From Wurfbainia villosa (taxonomy: Eukaryota; Streptophyta; Magnoliopsida; Zingiberales; Zingiberaceae): 64,000 nucleotides of DNA. The notes beneath the pieces were generated by a model. The model searched no databases and had not been told where the DNA came from. It saw only the letters and a list, made by a program, of their open reading frames with translations. Position 1 is the first letter of the stretch. The number at the start of each line of letters is the position of its first letter. The translations under genes and the position numbers were made by a program. Of the stretch, positions 1-11,393 are shown piece by piece. Location of the stretch: positions 46,814,621-46,878,620 of the forward strand of contig CM045993.1 in NCBI GenBank assembly GCA_025175895.1, written 5' to 3'.

Positions 1-290
1 CAAAGGAAAAGTCCAAGCATGAGTCTTGGCAATGGTAAAGTCCAAGTCATGGGTACTTGGCAAGGAAAGTCCAAAGGTATAATCTTGGTGGTATAAGTCC
101 AAGTTATAATCTTGGCGGCGTAAAATCCAAGTGAACTTTGGCGGTGAAAGTCCAAGGGTGTGATTTGGTGGCATAAAGTCCAAGTTGTATTCTTAGTGGC
201 ATAAGTCCAATGTTTGGCGGCGTAAAGTCCAAGCGTTTATCTTGGCGGCATTAGTCCAAATCTATCTTGGTAAAGTAGACCCGGTTAGCA
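1..290 (+). repeat. Degenerate GTCCAAG...CTTGG array
   Basis: About ten irregular units of roughly 25-35 bases contain AAAGTCCAAG followed by CTTGGC or a decayed form. CCAAG and CTTGG are complementary, so each unit can form a short hairpin. The same array occurs at 41935-42250 in the other outer LTR, and in reverse orientation as a weak form in the TR-GAG2 LTRs. Confidence 0.8.
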
Positions 291-472
291 TGACAATAGC
301 CGATGGAAGCACCTGAAGGATAGTGTATGAATGAACAAGTCATGGATGACTTGGAAGGATCTGATAGGCGTGAGGCTTATGGAGGTGGCTAGAAGGCTTA
401 GGTCTAGGCTAAGGGTAGTCTATCAAGTATGACGGTATCATACTTAAGTTATATCTCATGTTTGAGGTTTAT

Positions 473-776
473 CAGTCGACTGGGGTTATAGATCAGTCGA
501 CTGGCCGAGTGTTTGACACTTGACAGCCTAGTCAAGTTGGATCAGTCGATTGAGATTATGACCAATCGACTAGTCAAGGAGTCAACTGAGGCTCGACTGT
601 TGATTTGTTGCTCTAGCAATCGACTGCTAGGTTTTAGTAGTCAACTGGTCCATAACAGTCGACTATCATGGAGGATAGTCGATTGATTTAAGTGGACACG
701 AGCATAGAAGCTTTGGTAGTCGACTGACCAATTGATTATCAGGCAGCAGTCGACTACTGGTAAGGGAAGTCGACTA
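473..776. repeat. CAGTCGACTG palindrome cluster (left outer LTR)
   Basis: Exact 10-bp palindromes are at 473-482 and 494-503. They are followed by variants that differ mostly by C-to-T or G-to-A at the central CpG (for example ATCAGTCGATTG, CAATCGACTG). The cluster sits upstream of the LTR TATA box at 10380. Confidence 0.85.
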
Positions 777-801
777 CTAGTGTATCCATTGGAATTTTTC
801 C

Positions 802-3589
802 TATCACGCCCCAAGGGAGTCCCCGCTAGACAAAAATCCGGCAGCATCTCCCCTGTACGGGTGACAATACCAATTTTTCATACAAGGCCTACACGGCCAC
901 TATACATCGGTCAACATGACCGGAATCCAAAGAACCCACGCAGGTAATAATTAGGCCTCAGGCTTCAATCAAAGTAAATAAATAAAATCTATCACCTCTT
1001 GACTTACCCCTTCTGCCATCTGGGCAGGAATACTCAACCAAATCCAATCGAAATAAAATCCAAATAAAGGTCCATAAGGACACCAAAAATCCCCGAGTAC
1101 ATAAATCCAACTCCAGTACTAAACATATCTTCTAATCCAAATATCCAAAAGCATAAAACGAATAATTATTAAACTTTCGCGATAGGGGGGTTTGGCAGCT
1201 GGTCTCTCCTGATAGCTTCATCCTGAAATAGGTAAAAATCAACGGGATAAGTTCAAAGAACTTAGCGGATAATAGTCGATATGCATAGCAAGATATAGCT
1301 AACAATAAGAATCATGTCAGTACAGTCTCATATAAATAGGGTATGCAAGCAAGAAATACAAAAGGACTGTACATACCTGAATCTCTTGCCCTGATACAGG
1401 AGCATGTGCCATACTATAAGAGATAAAGTCATCACCATATACAAATATGAATCCAGTATGCATGGCAATCATATGCAACATCCAAGGCATCAATAAAAAT
1501 GCAGCAAACACAATACAAATGCTATCCATCCAAAGTGCATGTCGTGCAAATGACATGGTCACCCCTGACGCCAGTCAGCAGCCTCACATGCGATGGTGAA
1601 GCCGAGTGGGTAGGGCTATGACAACTATGCACTCTGCCATCACTGCTCCTGAGTGACCGAGTGGACAGGATGCTGTCGGAGTACACCTATCCTCCTGCCC
1701 CAAACAGAGTGGGGGAGCTAAGCTCTCATCTCCCGGTGTCACAGACCAAAGGAGGGATCCCTGCCCACTACCATGCTGTCTCATCGCTACCCATGAGCGG
1801 ACCAACGGAGCCAGACAGAGCAACTATACACACCCTCCTGATGTACCACTAACCCATGAGTGGCAGTGTGTGCAGGCAATGTAACTGGCTGCGGGCTCAA
1901 CTATAAAGGAACCCTGTCCAGCCAGCATATAATCATGCAAGATGGTGCATGATACTAAAGCATGTAAATCCAACTAAAAATATCTATCTGAATAATATGC
2001 ACAATCAATAAGTACATATCTATGATCCAAGTAACTATGATCCAAGTAAAACAGGGAAGATATAATCATAACCGATCAAATGCATGTATCAAGTAGGCAC
2101 AAAAATATACTAGGCATATAAACATGAAAACTATTACAAGCTATTCTAACTAGCATATCAACATGACTATATCTAGGAGATAAGTCAAAATACCTGCATG
2201 CTATGAAGAATACCAATTGTCTTAACGCCCGTGGACTTGTCACGTGACCGAAACCTGCAAACATCATCAATTATGATTAATTTCAAGCATACGACAACAT
2301 GCTAACTAAATTCTACATCGAATCTGTATTCACTTAATCTACTGAATACGAGTACAACACCTCGATACACCCTCCAAACACATCCAACCCAAAGACCTTT
2401 CCATTCTAAATCAACTCCAGCTACTACAAGCTCATTCACAGCCTTAAACAGCCCATCACAACCGAGATCGAGCTGCTCCAACTTATTACCAACTCCCATA
2501 CAGATCACAAACAACCCTGCACATCCTTCACAACCGTTCACAGTCGACAATTCCATCGACATAACCCTCCATTCACAACCCCTCTAATTCACACTGCTGC
2601 CACCACCATTTACAACCCATACAAGTTTCCTCCTCTCACTCACAGCCGTGCAAAACTCATAACGAACTCATAACTAAACCCCACAGCCAACTTTACACGA
2701 AAATCAACCCAAATCAACCACAACTCCGGCCCACCAGCACGACACCCCCAAATAAAACCCTCACAGCCCCTCTCAGCTGACCCCAATTCCTTCCCTACTG
2801 GCCTATTCACCGGCACCATCAACACTCATCGATCACTGCCCAAAATCACAGATTCACTACAGCAACATAATCTGAACGGACAGGAAACAAGAGGAAGCTA
2901 GGTATTTACCGAAAGCTCCACTCTCACCGGTGACAGTCCTGTGGCTGCAGGCGCTGGGGAAGAAGAGGCTCTCGGATGCTCGTCGTGTGCGACTCGAACG
3001 AGCAGCAACAGAGAGAGCACCACTCGCGGCGGCCTGGGCACCGGGAAGGCAAGCGTTGACGCTGGGGGAGAAGAGGCGACCGTAAGGCTCGGCGTCAGCG
3101 TCGGTGACTGCGAGCGGCAGCGGCGGCACAACCTCGAGGTCGGACGGCAAAGGGAAGAGCGACTCGCCGCGGCAAAGGAATGGTCGGCGATCGTGACGAA
3201 GGAGAAGGGAAAGGCGATGGCTGTGGCGGACGCTTGCTGCGGCGCAGTGGAGGAAAAGAAAGAGAGCAAGGCGCGGGGAGAAGAAAGAAGTAGCGGTTTG
3301 ATGGCTACGAGCGCGAGGAAGAAGAGGTGCTCGGCAGTTAATGGCATGAGAGATGGGGAAATAGAAATAGAAAAAACCTAGGTTAATTAAACCCATTAAA
3401 TAACCTAAACAGGCCCTTAAAAAGCTTGTTTGTCTTATCCCCGTAATTATCTCGTATAGGCCCCATTTAAATCTAGAAAATTTTTGAAAAAATTCCTAAA
3501 ATTCCTTAAAAATCCCGAAAAATATCCAGGATTATTTTCTTAAATTTTTGGCCATTAAATTTAGTATTTAAATTTTCTATATTTTAACA
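802..3589 (-). repeat. 3' LTR of the gypsy element
   Basis: This 2788-bp repeat matches 7516-10297 nearly base for base. It includes a GC-rich segment (2930-3360) with long open frames on both strands. Those frames are not preserved in the sister LTR, so I read them as untranslated leader or promoter sequence, not a gene. Confidence 0.93.
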
Positions 3590-3601
3590 TTCTTCCCCAC
3601 T
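3590..3601 (-). other. Polypurine tract of the gypsy element
   Basis: On the minus strand the sequence reads AGTGGGGAAGAA immediately before the LTR start TGTTAAAATATAG. This is the expected site for plus-strand priming, and it fixes the element's orientation. Confidence 0.8.
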
Positions 3602-3686
3602 AATAAAAAGTTGATCCCCAAATTTCCTACTCATATGCATAATGAGTAAGAAATACCACAAGTACTGAAAATATATTTCACGTACC

Positions 3687-4774
3687 TTAAGTAAACAGGT
3701 GAGGGTTTTGAGCTCTGATCTTTTCTTCAAGCTCCCATGTAGCCTCCTCATCCGTGTGGTGACTCCACCCGACCTTGACAAGTCGCACAATCTTGCTCCG
3801 CAACTGTCGTTCCTTGTGATCCAAAATCTGTACCGGAACCTCTGCGTAAGTAGCATCAAGTTGAACGGAACCTAACACATCTGACAGAATATGTGTAGAG
3901 TCTGTCACATACTTCCTCAGCATAGACACATGGAACACATCATAAATGCCCGTCAAAGATGGTGGTAGCGCTAAGCGATAAGCGATTGCTCCGATCCTCT
4001 CTAAAATATCAAACGGACCGATGTACCTAGGAGCTAGCTTACCACAGAGGGAAAATCTCTTCACCCCTTTCATGGGTGAGACTCGAAGGAATACATGGTC
4101 ACTATACAGAGAACTCCAGAGGTCTCTGTCTCCGATCGGCATAACTCTTCTGACGATCCTGCGCCTTTGTCATCCTATGTCTGATAGTACAGACCAACTC
4201 TACCTCATACTGAGCTCTCTGGGGTTCTAACAACTGAGCCTCTCCAACCTCCTCCCAAAGGGTTGGTATCCGACACTGTCTACCATACCATACTTCAAAC
4301 AGTGTCATTTGGATAGCTGAATGATGGTTGTTGGTAGGCGAATTCCACTAACGACAAATGGTCCTTCCAGTTGTCCCCGAAATCCATAACACAGGACCTC
4401 AGCAAGTCCTCTAGTATCTGAATGGTCCACTCAGATTGTCCATCTGTCTGCGGATGGAATGCAATACTAAAACGAAGCTACGTGCCTAAGGCCTACTGCA
4501 GACTCTGCCAGAACCGGGATGTGAACCGGGGATCTCTATCTGATATAATGCTCAAAGGAACACCATGCAATCTGATGATATCTCGACAATATAACTCTGT
4601 CAAACGATCCAAAGAGTCGGTCTTCTGAATCGCTAAGAAGTGCACGGATTTAGTTAGTCGGTCAACGACTACCCAAATCGCGTCATGGACTTGATGTGTC
4701 CTAGGCAAATCCACCACAAAATCCATAATAATATGCTTCCACTTCCATTCCGGAATCGGAATTTCCTGAAGCAT
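3687..4774 (-). pseudogene. Gypsy integrase core and chromodomain, broken
   Basis: Three frame-shifted pieces make up the 3' end of pol. At 4774-4493 lies the integrase core start, with the first catalytic Asp in IIMDFVVDLP and the second in ISDRDPRF. At 4308-4102 is the later integrase segment (WYGRQCRIPTLW). At 4142-3687 is the integrase C-terminus, including GPFDILERIG and YDVFHVSMLRKY. It ends in a chromodomain-like tail with VGWSHHTDEEATWE. The stretch 4309-4492 that should carry the catalytic Glu is out of frame. In this lineage integrase inserts cDNA, and the chromodomain is thought to target chromatin. This copy cannot make a working enzyme. Confidence 0.88.
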
Positions 4775-5300
4775 CTCTTCCTTAAACTAATGAAACTCTG
4801 GAAACCATTATCCTCCTAGGAGTCAGAGACGGTAGTCCATCTACTGTCCTAAATCCACTCCACCACACACTCTGTAAGTGCATGGGAGGCTATCGCGACC
4901 AAACTTCCTTTTTACAACCGTTTGTGTTCCAGCTACTCTATAGTAGCTATCCAATAGCTAGCCAAAACTCCATGAGCATTTCTGCTCCTCACCTCTACAA
5001 AACAACATAATCACTGCTAAGTCCACGTCATATATATGACTCATCTCACAGTTCTTTAACTGTCGTAAGTTTAGGATACGTCTTATTCTAGCATCGGAAT
5101 CGCTCCGATCCCCGAAATGATGCATCCATATACACTACCATTCCATCCACACCAGAATAATTAATCAACACTGGCGTAAAAGTCAACCATCGTCTGAGCC
5201 CTGAAACTAGTTTCACAAGCTGCAAACCAAGTAAATTCCATCACCTTTTTGATCCAATCAGTCAACAATGTAGTACCGCTAGAGCATCCTATCCATATCT
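4775..5300 (-). pseudogene. Probable gypsy RT/RNase H remnant, heavily decayed
   Basis: In minus-strand translation, short stretches around 5260-5120 resemble the segment between gypsy RT and RNase H, where a W..ACE.SF pattern is usual (here TWFAACETSF). Stops occur every few codons and no YIDD box is seen. The position upstream of integrase fits. I cannot exclude chance resemblance for most of the stretch. Confidence 0.4.
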
Positions 5301-7515
5301 ATGGTAATAATCAAATCAATACCAAGAAACCACCAACTACGGCGGCCGAGTGCACAACTGATCCAATCATGTCTAGAATACACGACTTCCCAAATCCCTG
5401 GACGACTAAGTCATCAATAAGTCTAATAAGATAATCATAAGCTCATACAATTCATACCAAGTATGAAATTGTCGTCGCTATACAATTGCATTCTCTTTAC
5501 TCTAGGCTGAGAATATAACAATCATCACAACTACAATGATAATTGTATGACACTAAGTCACTATAATATCAACAAGTCAGTCATAAATCAATCCTAGAGT
5601 ATACACAAGTGTCCTATAGCTGATCTAAATAGATCCTCTATCCACAATGAAGGATATTCATTTCCTTCTACAACCACCGCATTCTATCATCGATAATCGA
5701 TGCACAACATCAAAGGTTCATCTCTCTTTTAACAAAGAATTCCGGATCTTCTCTAGAAAAATACTGGGACAGATAAATATCTCATCCAACACCTCCTATA
5801 ATAATAAGGTAAAATGATCTTTCATCATCTTGACCAGTGTAGGCATACACGCCTTATCCATAACCAAATCACTATTAGTAGGGACTGATACTTTTTGAGG
5901 GTTTACTCCTTGTCCTTCAAATTGGTGGCTAGCAAGCCAAATCCCTAGCTTCCTAATTCAACATCAGTCGGCACCTCCAAAGAGTCCGTACTTCTGAAAT
6001 CATCGTTAGGTTCCGCAAGGTCAATACGTCATCGACCTCGTCCCCGACCATGAGTAGGGGCAATTTCACTAAGTCAATACTTTTCCTAACCACTAAAGAC
6101 AACACTTTTCCTATAGCTCAGAGATATCCTTCAGCTTGCCTGCTCCCAAAACATGAGAACTCCCAAAAATCCAAGGAAAAGAAAATCCTCAAAACACAAA
6201 ACCCACTAACCAAAATTGCAAACCAATAAAATTGTCACATCCTGGGGGCATATCCGTCATCCAAATGACAGAGGAGCCCCTTAGTGACAATATCCCGAAA
6301 TACATGGACCAAATCTGGTAAAAAACTCGAAATAATTATAGAAATACAAGTATTTTTAATAACTGCATGCATACACGACTAGACATATATCAATCAAAGT
6401 AAAATAGTTTTATGACCCCAAATCAAATTGCGACAAAATCCAAAGTGCATAATCAAAATGCAACACCGATAAAGTAAACAAAGTGGCATCCCGACGATGC
6501 AGGGAGACAAGCACGGCAAGGAACTCTCTGAGCGACACAAAAGTAGGTCAACAGGACACGTCCTCCATCAGTTAACCTAGAGGATAAGTGAGGAGGGGGT
6601 AAGTACAACCACTCTGTGGATGTATAGACAATAGTGCATAATCATAAATGCACATAATGGAAGTCACAGGAAACAAGCTAGAGTAACCCAACCCTCAGAG
6701 TACTAATATCAGTCTGCAACTAACCTGATCAGCAGTATAATAAATATACCTGCAACATACACAACCACTGCAACAAGCAGTGCACATCCAGATACCATGA
6801 CAAAGCCTCGTGGCTCTCGAGGTAATACAAAGGGAACTATGTATGAGCTACCGCGAACGTAACTCGTGGGTCGACAATCAATAGCACTATCTACGTGCAA
6901 CGACATGCTACCATGAATGGGACTCATGGATAGACAGGCAGTATATAGATATCTAGTTATCGACTATAGGCATTAGCATACTACCACTAATAGGTCACGT
7001 GGGCAGTCGATTATCCGAGGTTGTTAAGCCTAGGGTTATCTAATACATCTAGTATAAATTGACTTTCAACATCGACAAAGATCATCGATCTACAATTAAA
7101 CCCATTGAGGCGGTCAAGCAAGGGTTTCAACACCTCTAATACGAAATGTTTACCAAAGCCGGTAAAGATCATCGACTTATTAATAAATAAGTCGAGATGG
7201 TTAAGTCTAGGGTTCCAACCCTTCTAACATGATCGGTTATCAAAGTCGATAAAAATCACAAGTCCACTGACAAACACGTCGATACGATTGCTCATAAGGT
7301 TTCGTCCCAGCTAACAGGAAACACCTATCAAGGCCAATAAAGACAACAAATCTACTAACAAGCCTGTCAAGAGGGTCAAGCCTAAATTATACCGTCCTAC
7401 CAGTTCAATCATGCATGCCCCAACTTGCTACCACGAACATATCTCGTGGGTACTGAAGACGTAAAGTAACTATCTAGCTACAGGCATCATACGAAATTTT
7501 TCATACAAATTAAAT
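5301..7515 (-). other. Gypsy interior without recognisable coding sequence
   Basis: This should hold protease and gag. I see no intact frame. Near 6020-6050 the minus strand has ATGGTC followed by an RGRGR-like reading, which resembles the Arg/Gly-rich start of chromovirus Gag; this is weak. At 6233 a second LTR-like start (TGTCACATCC) appears, and 7020-7390 holds about four degenerate units of roughly 90 bases built around AAAGTCGATAAA and GGTCAAGCCTA. This part may be leftover LTR from a related element. Confidence 0.45.
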
Positions 7516-10297
7516 TGTCACACCCCGAGGGAGTCTCCGCCAGACAAAAATCCGGCAACATCTCCCCTATACGGGTGACAATACTAATTTTTCATACAAG
7601 GCCTACACGGCCACTATACATCGGTCAACACGACCGGAATCCAAAGAACCCACACAGGTAATAATTAGGCCTCAGGCCATCAATCAAAGTAAATAAATAA
7701 AATCTATCACCTCTTGACTTACCCCTTCTGCCATCTGGGCAGGAATACTCAACCAAATCCAATCGAAATAAAATCCAAATAAAGGTCCATAAGGACACCA
7801 AAAATCCCCGAGTACATAAATCCAACTCCAGTACTAAACATATCTTCTAATCCAAATATCCAAAACCATAAAATGAATAATTATTAAACTTTCGCGATGG
7901 GGGGGTTTGGCAGTTGGACTCTCCTGATAGCTTCATCCTGAAATAGATAAAAAACAATGGGGTAAGTTCGAAGAACTTAGCGGATAATAGTCGATATGCA
8001 TAGCAAGATATAGCTAACAATAAGAATCATGCTAGTACAGTCTCATATAAATAGGGTATGCAAGCAAGAAATACAAAAAGCCTGTACATACCTGAATCTC
8101 CTGCCCTGATACAGGAGCATGTGCAATACTATAAGAGATAAAGTCATCACCATATACAAATATGAATCCTGTATGCATGGCAATCATATGCAACATTCAA
8201 GGCACCAATTAAAATGCAGCAAACACAATACAAATGCTATCCATGCAAAGTGCATGCCGTGCAAATGACATGGTCACCCCTGACGTCAGTCAGTCGCCTC
8301 ACACGCGATGGTGAAGCCGAGTGGGTAGGGCTATGACAACTGTGCACTCTGCCATCACTGCTCCTGAGTGACCGAGTGAACAGGATGCTATCGGAGTACA
8401 CCTATCCTCCTGCCCCAAACAGAGTGGGGGAGCTAAGCTCTCATCTCCCGGTGTCATAGACCACAGGAGGGATCCCTGCCCGCTACCACGCTGCCTCATC
8501 TATACCCATGAGCGGACTAGCGGAGCCTGACAGAGCAACTACACACACCCTCCTGATGTACCACTAACCCATGAGTGGCAGTGTGTGCAGGCCATGTAAC
8601 TGGCTACGGGCTCAACTATAAAGGAACCACATCCAGCCAGCATGCAATCATGCAAGATGGTGCATGATACTAAAGCATGTAAATCCAACTAAAAATACCT
8701 ATCCGAATAATATGCACAATCAATAAGTACATATCTATGATCCAAGTAACTATGGTCCAAGTAAAACAGGGAAGATATAATCATAACCGATCAAATGCAT
8801 GTATCAAGTAGGCACAAAAACATACTAGGCATATAAACATGAAAACTATTGCAAGCTATCCTAACTAGCATATCAACATGACTATATCTAGGAGATAAGT
8901 CAAAATACCCGCCTGCTATGAAGAATACCAATTGTCTTAATGCCCGTGGACTTGTCACGTGACTGAAACCTGCAAACATCATCAATTATGATTAATTTCA
9001 AGCACACGACAACATGCTAACTAAATTCTATATCGACTCTGTATTCACTTAATCTACTGAATACGAATACAACACCTCGATACACCCTCCAAACACATCC
9101 AACCCAAATACCTTTCCATTCCAAATCAACTCCAGCTCCTACAAGCTCATTCACGACCTTAAACATCCCATCACAACCGAGATCGAGTTGCTCCAAACTA
9201 TTACCATCCCCTGTACAGATCACAAACAGCCCTGCACATCCTTCACAACCATTCACAGTCGACAATTCCATCAACAGAACCCTCCATTCACAACCCCTCT
9301 AATTCACACTGCCGCCACCACCATTTACAGCCCATACAAGTTTCCTCCTCTCACTCACAGTCGTGCAAAACTCATAACGAACTCATAACTAAACCCCCAC
9401 AGCCAACCTTACACGAAAATCAGCCCAAATCGACCACAACTCCGGCCCACCAGCACGACACCCCCAAATAAAACCCTCACAGCCCCTCTCAACCTGCCCC
9501 AATTCCTTCCCTACTGCCCTATTCACCGGCACCATCAACACTCACCGATCACTGCCCAAAATCACAGATTCACTACAGCAACATAACCTACACAGACAGG
9601 AAACAAGAGGAAGCTAGGTATTTACCGGAAGCTCCACTCTCACCGGTGACAGTCCTGTGGCTGCAGGCACTGGGGAAGAAGAGGCTCTCGGATGCTCGTC
9701 GCATGCGACTCGAACGACAAGTGGCAGAGAGAGCGCCACTCGCGGCGGCTTGGGCATCAGGAAGGCGAGCGTCGATGCATGGGGGAGAAGAGGTGACTGC
9801 AAGGCTCAGCATCAGCGTCGGCGACTGCGAGCGGCGGCGGCGGCGCAACCTTGAAGTCGGACGACAAAGGGAAGAGTGACTCGCCGCGGCAAAGGAATGG
9901 TCGGCGATCGCAACGAAGGAGAAGGGAAAGGCGATGGTTGTGGCGGACGCTTGCTGCGGCGCGGTGGAGGAAAAGAAAGAGGGTGAGGCGCAGGGAGAAG
10001 AAAGAAGCGGTGGTTTGATGGCTACGGGCGCGAGGAAGAAGAGGTGCTCGGCAATTAACGGCGTGAGAGATGGGGAAATAGAAATAGAAAAAACCTAGGT
10101 TAATTAAACCCATTAAATAACCTAAACAGACCCTTAAAAAGCATGTTTGTCTTATCCCCGTAATTATCTCGTACATGCCCCGTTTAAATCCAGAAAAATT
10201 CCGAAAAAAATCCCTAAAAATCCCAAAAAATTATCCAGGATTATTTTCTTAAATTTTTAGTCATTAAATTTAGTATTTAAATTTTCCGTATTTAACA
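7516..10297 (-). repeat. 5' LTR of the gypsy element
   Basis: The 2782-bp partner of 802-3589 starts TGTCACACCCC and ends TTTAACA on the plus strand, followed by TSD TTTCC. The LTRs look very similar by eye, which implies a fairly recent insertion compared with the decay of the interior. Confidence 0.93.
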
Positions 10298-10302
10298 TTT
10301 CC

Positions 10303-10876
10303 AGTGTGGATTGAGTCATTATGAGACAATGACACAATGGGTAGTCGACTACTAGGCACGAAATCAGCCATCTGCAGGTTATAAAAGGAGCAGCTAATGG
10401 AGGATTTTTGCCATGGTTCTAGAGGCAATTTGAGGTGAAGTATTGGTGCATTTCAGGGTCCTTCAAGCTCGTCCAAGCAACCAACAACCAAAGCATTCAA
10501 AGCGATCGTTTGTAAAATTTTATTTACATCGTTGTTGTATTTCATTTTTATTTGCTTATATCTTTATTCTTGTTTCTATAAGTTTATTGTAAGAGGTTTC
10601 TCTACCTCCGGAATATTTTTCGAGGAGAGGTTCATTAGTGGTGGTGTGCATCACTAGAGCTCACTTGAGCTTGACTAGTGGAGTAGGAACCATAAGTTCC
10701 AAACCATGCTATATCGTTGTGTTGCATGTGTTGTGTTTGTCTCATGTTGTGTTTATTTCTATTTGTATTCCACTGTGCACACTTACATTTTATAGACGAA
10801 CGTGAATGAATTTCAAGCGACAAGTGAAATCGCTATTCACCCCCCCCCTCCTCTAGCGACGCCATCGTTCCTAACA
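10303..10876 (+). mobile_element. Left outer LTR, second part (promoter to LTR end)
   Basis: This resumes the LTR after the gypsy TSD. It contains a palindrome remnant at 10342, a TATA box at 10380, a U5-like AT/GT-rich stretch, and the family hallmark GCTATTCACCCCCCCC near 10840. It ends GTTCCTAACA, matching the LTR end GGTCCTAACA at 60542. Confidence 0.75.
10380..10388 (+). promoter_or_regulatory. LTR TATA box (TATAAAAGG)
   Basis: TATAAAAGG lies downstream of the palindrome cluster and about 490 bases before the LTR end. The equivalent sequence is at 54036-54044 in the right outer LTR. Confidence 0.7.
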
Positions 10877-11393
10877 TCATAGAAAACTATTTTTCTCCCA
10901 TAGTATTTGACATAAGTAATGTTTATATGAAATTTCAAGATTTTTTAAAAAAGATAAAATTACTTATGCATTTTCAAATTTTGACTGAAAATCTTGATTT
11001 CTGAAAATTCAAAAATAAGTCGACTACTTCATAAAATAGTTGACTGACACTACGTTCAATCAATTGATTACTGAAATCAGTCAACTGTTAGAGTTGATTT
11101 TGGCTAAACAGGTCTAGTTTAGCTATTTATCATCAACCCTAGGTAGTTTAACTACACGTAACCCTCTAATATACTTAGGCCAGTATTAAAAAGGTAAGAT
11201 CTTCAATAAAAATAGATATGATAGTTAAATAGGGAAAGAATCAAAGTTAGAGGGATGTTAAAGTTCAAGGTTATGAGTAGTTAAAACTTTTGCCCTCATG
11301 TTTGAAATTTAGGATTCCTATAGACTTAGGACCTCTCCCTAGACATTATTGGTGCAATGGTAAGGGGGAGTAAGCCTTTAGGGGGAGGTTGAC
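10877..11393 (+). mobile_element. Internal 3' remnant of the left outer element
   Basis: No primer-binding site or gag follows the LTR end. Instead the sequence resembles the AT-rich 3' non-coding part of TR-GAG1 (near 18060-18480): ACTATTTTTC, a few decayed palindromes (AAGTCGACTACTT at 11017), then GGGGGAG stretches up to 11390. This suggests a deletion from the LTR edge through gag. The copia#1 insertion follows at 11394. Confidence 0.5.

Larger units (their letters stand above)
1..801 (+). mobile_element. Left outer LTR, first part (TR-GAG-like family)
   Basis: This is the interior of a long terminal repeat whose start lies left of the window. It continues at 10303 after the gypsy insertion. 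It holds a GTCCAAG/CTTGG array (1-290), a block at 285-470 that recurs at 42250-42460, and a CAGTCGACTG cluster (from 473). The shared block and array place it in the same family as the LTR at 41846-60542. The two copies differ in length and in repeat content, so I cannot say whether they are the two LTRs of one insertion or of two related ones. Confidence 0.75.
802..10297 (-). mobile_element. Ty3/gypsy chromovirus-type element, defective
   Basis: This is a complete insertion bounded by two LTRs of about 2.8 kb (802-3589 and 7516-10297) and flanked by the 5-bp TSD TTTCC at 797-801 and 10298-10302. The sense strand is minus: the integrase and chromodomain remnant reads leftwards and a purine-rich tract abuts the 3' LTR. 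The LTR ends on the plus strand are TGTCACACCCC...TTTAACA; the left copy has TATCACGCCCC. Only a broken integrase is clearly recognisable in the 3.9-kb interior, and no primer-binding site is visible next to the 5' LTR. The family assignment (Tekay/Del-like) rests on the chromodomain-like C-terminus and the very long LTRs. Confidence 0.9.

Noticed and set aside
1..290. Regular short repeats resembling a CRISPR array
   Set aside because: Units are degenerate, spacing is irregular, no unique spacers of constant length exist, and the context is a plant LTR.
2857..3396. Long overlapping frames on both strands (179 aa minus, 146 aa plus) that could be a gene
   Set aside because: They lie in the GC-rich part of the gypsy LTR, and the sister LTR (9588-10176) breaks both frames. 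No known domain.
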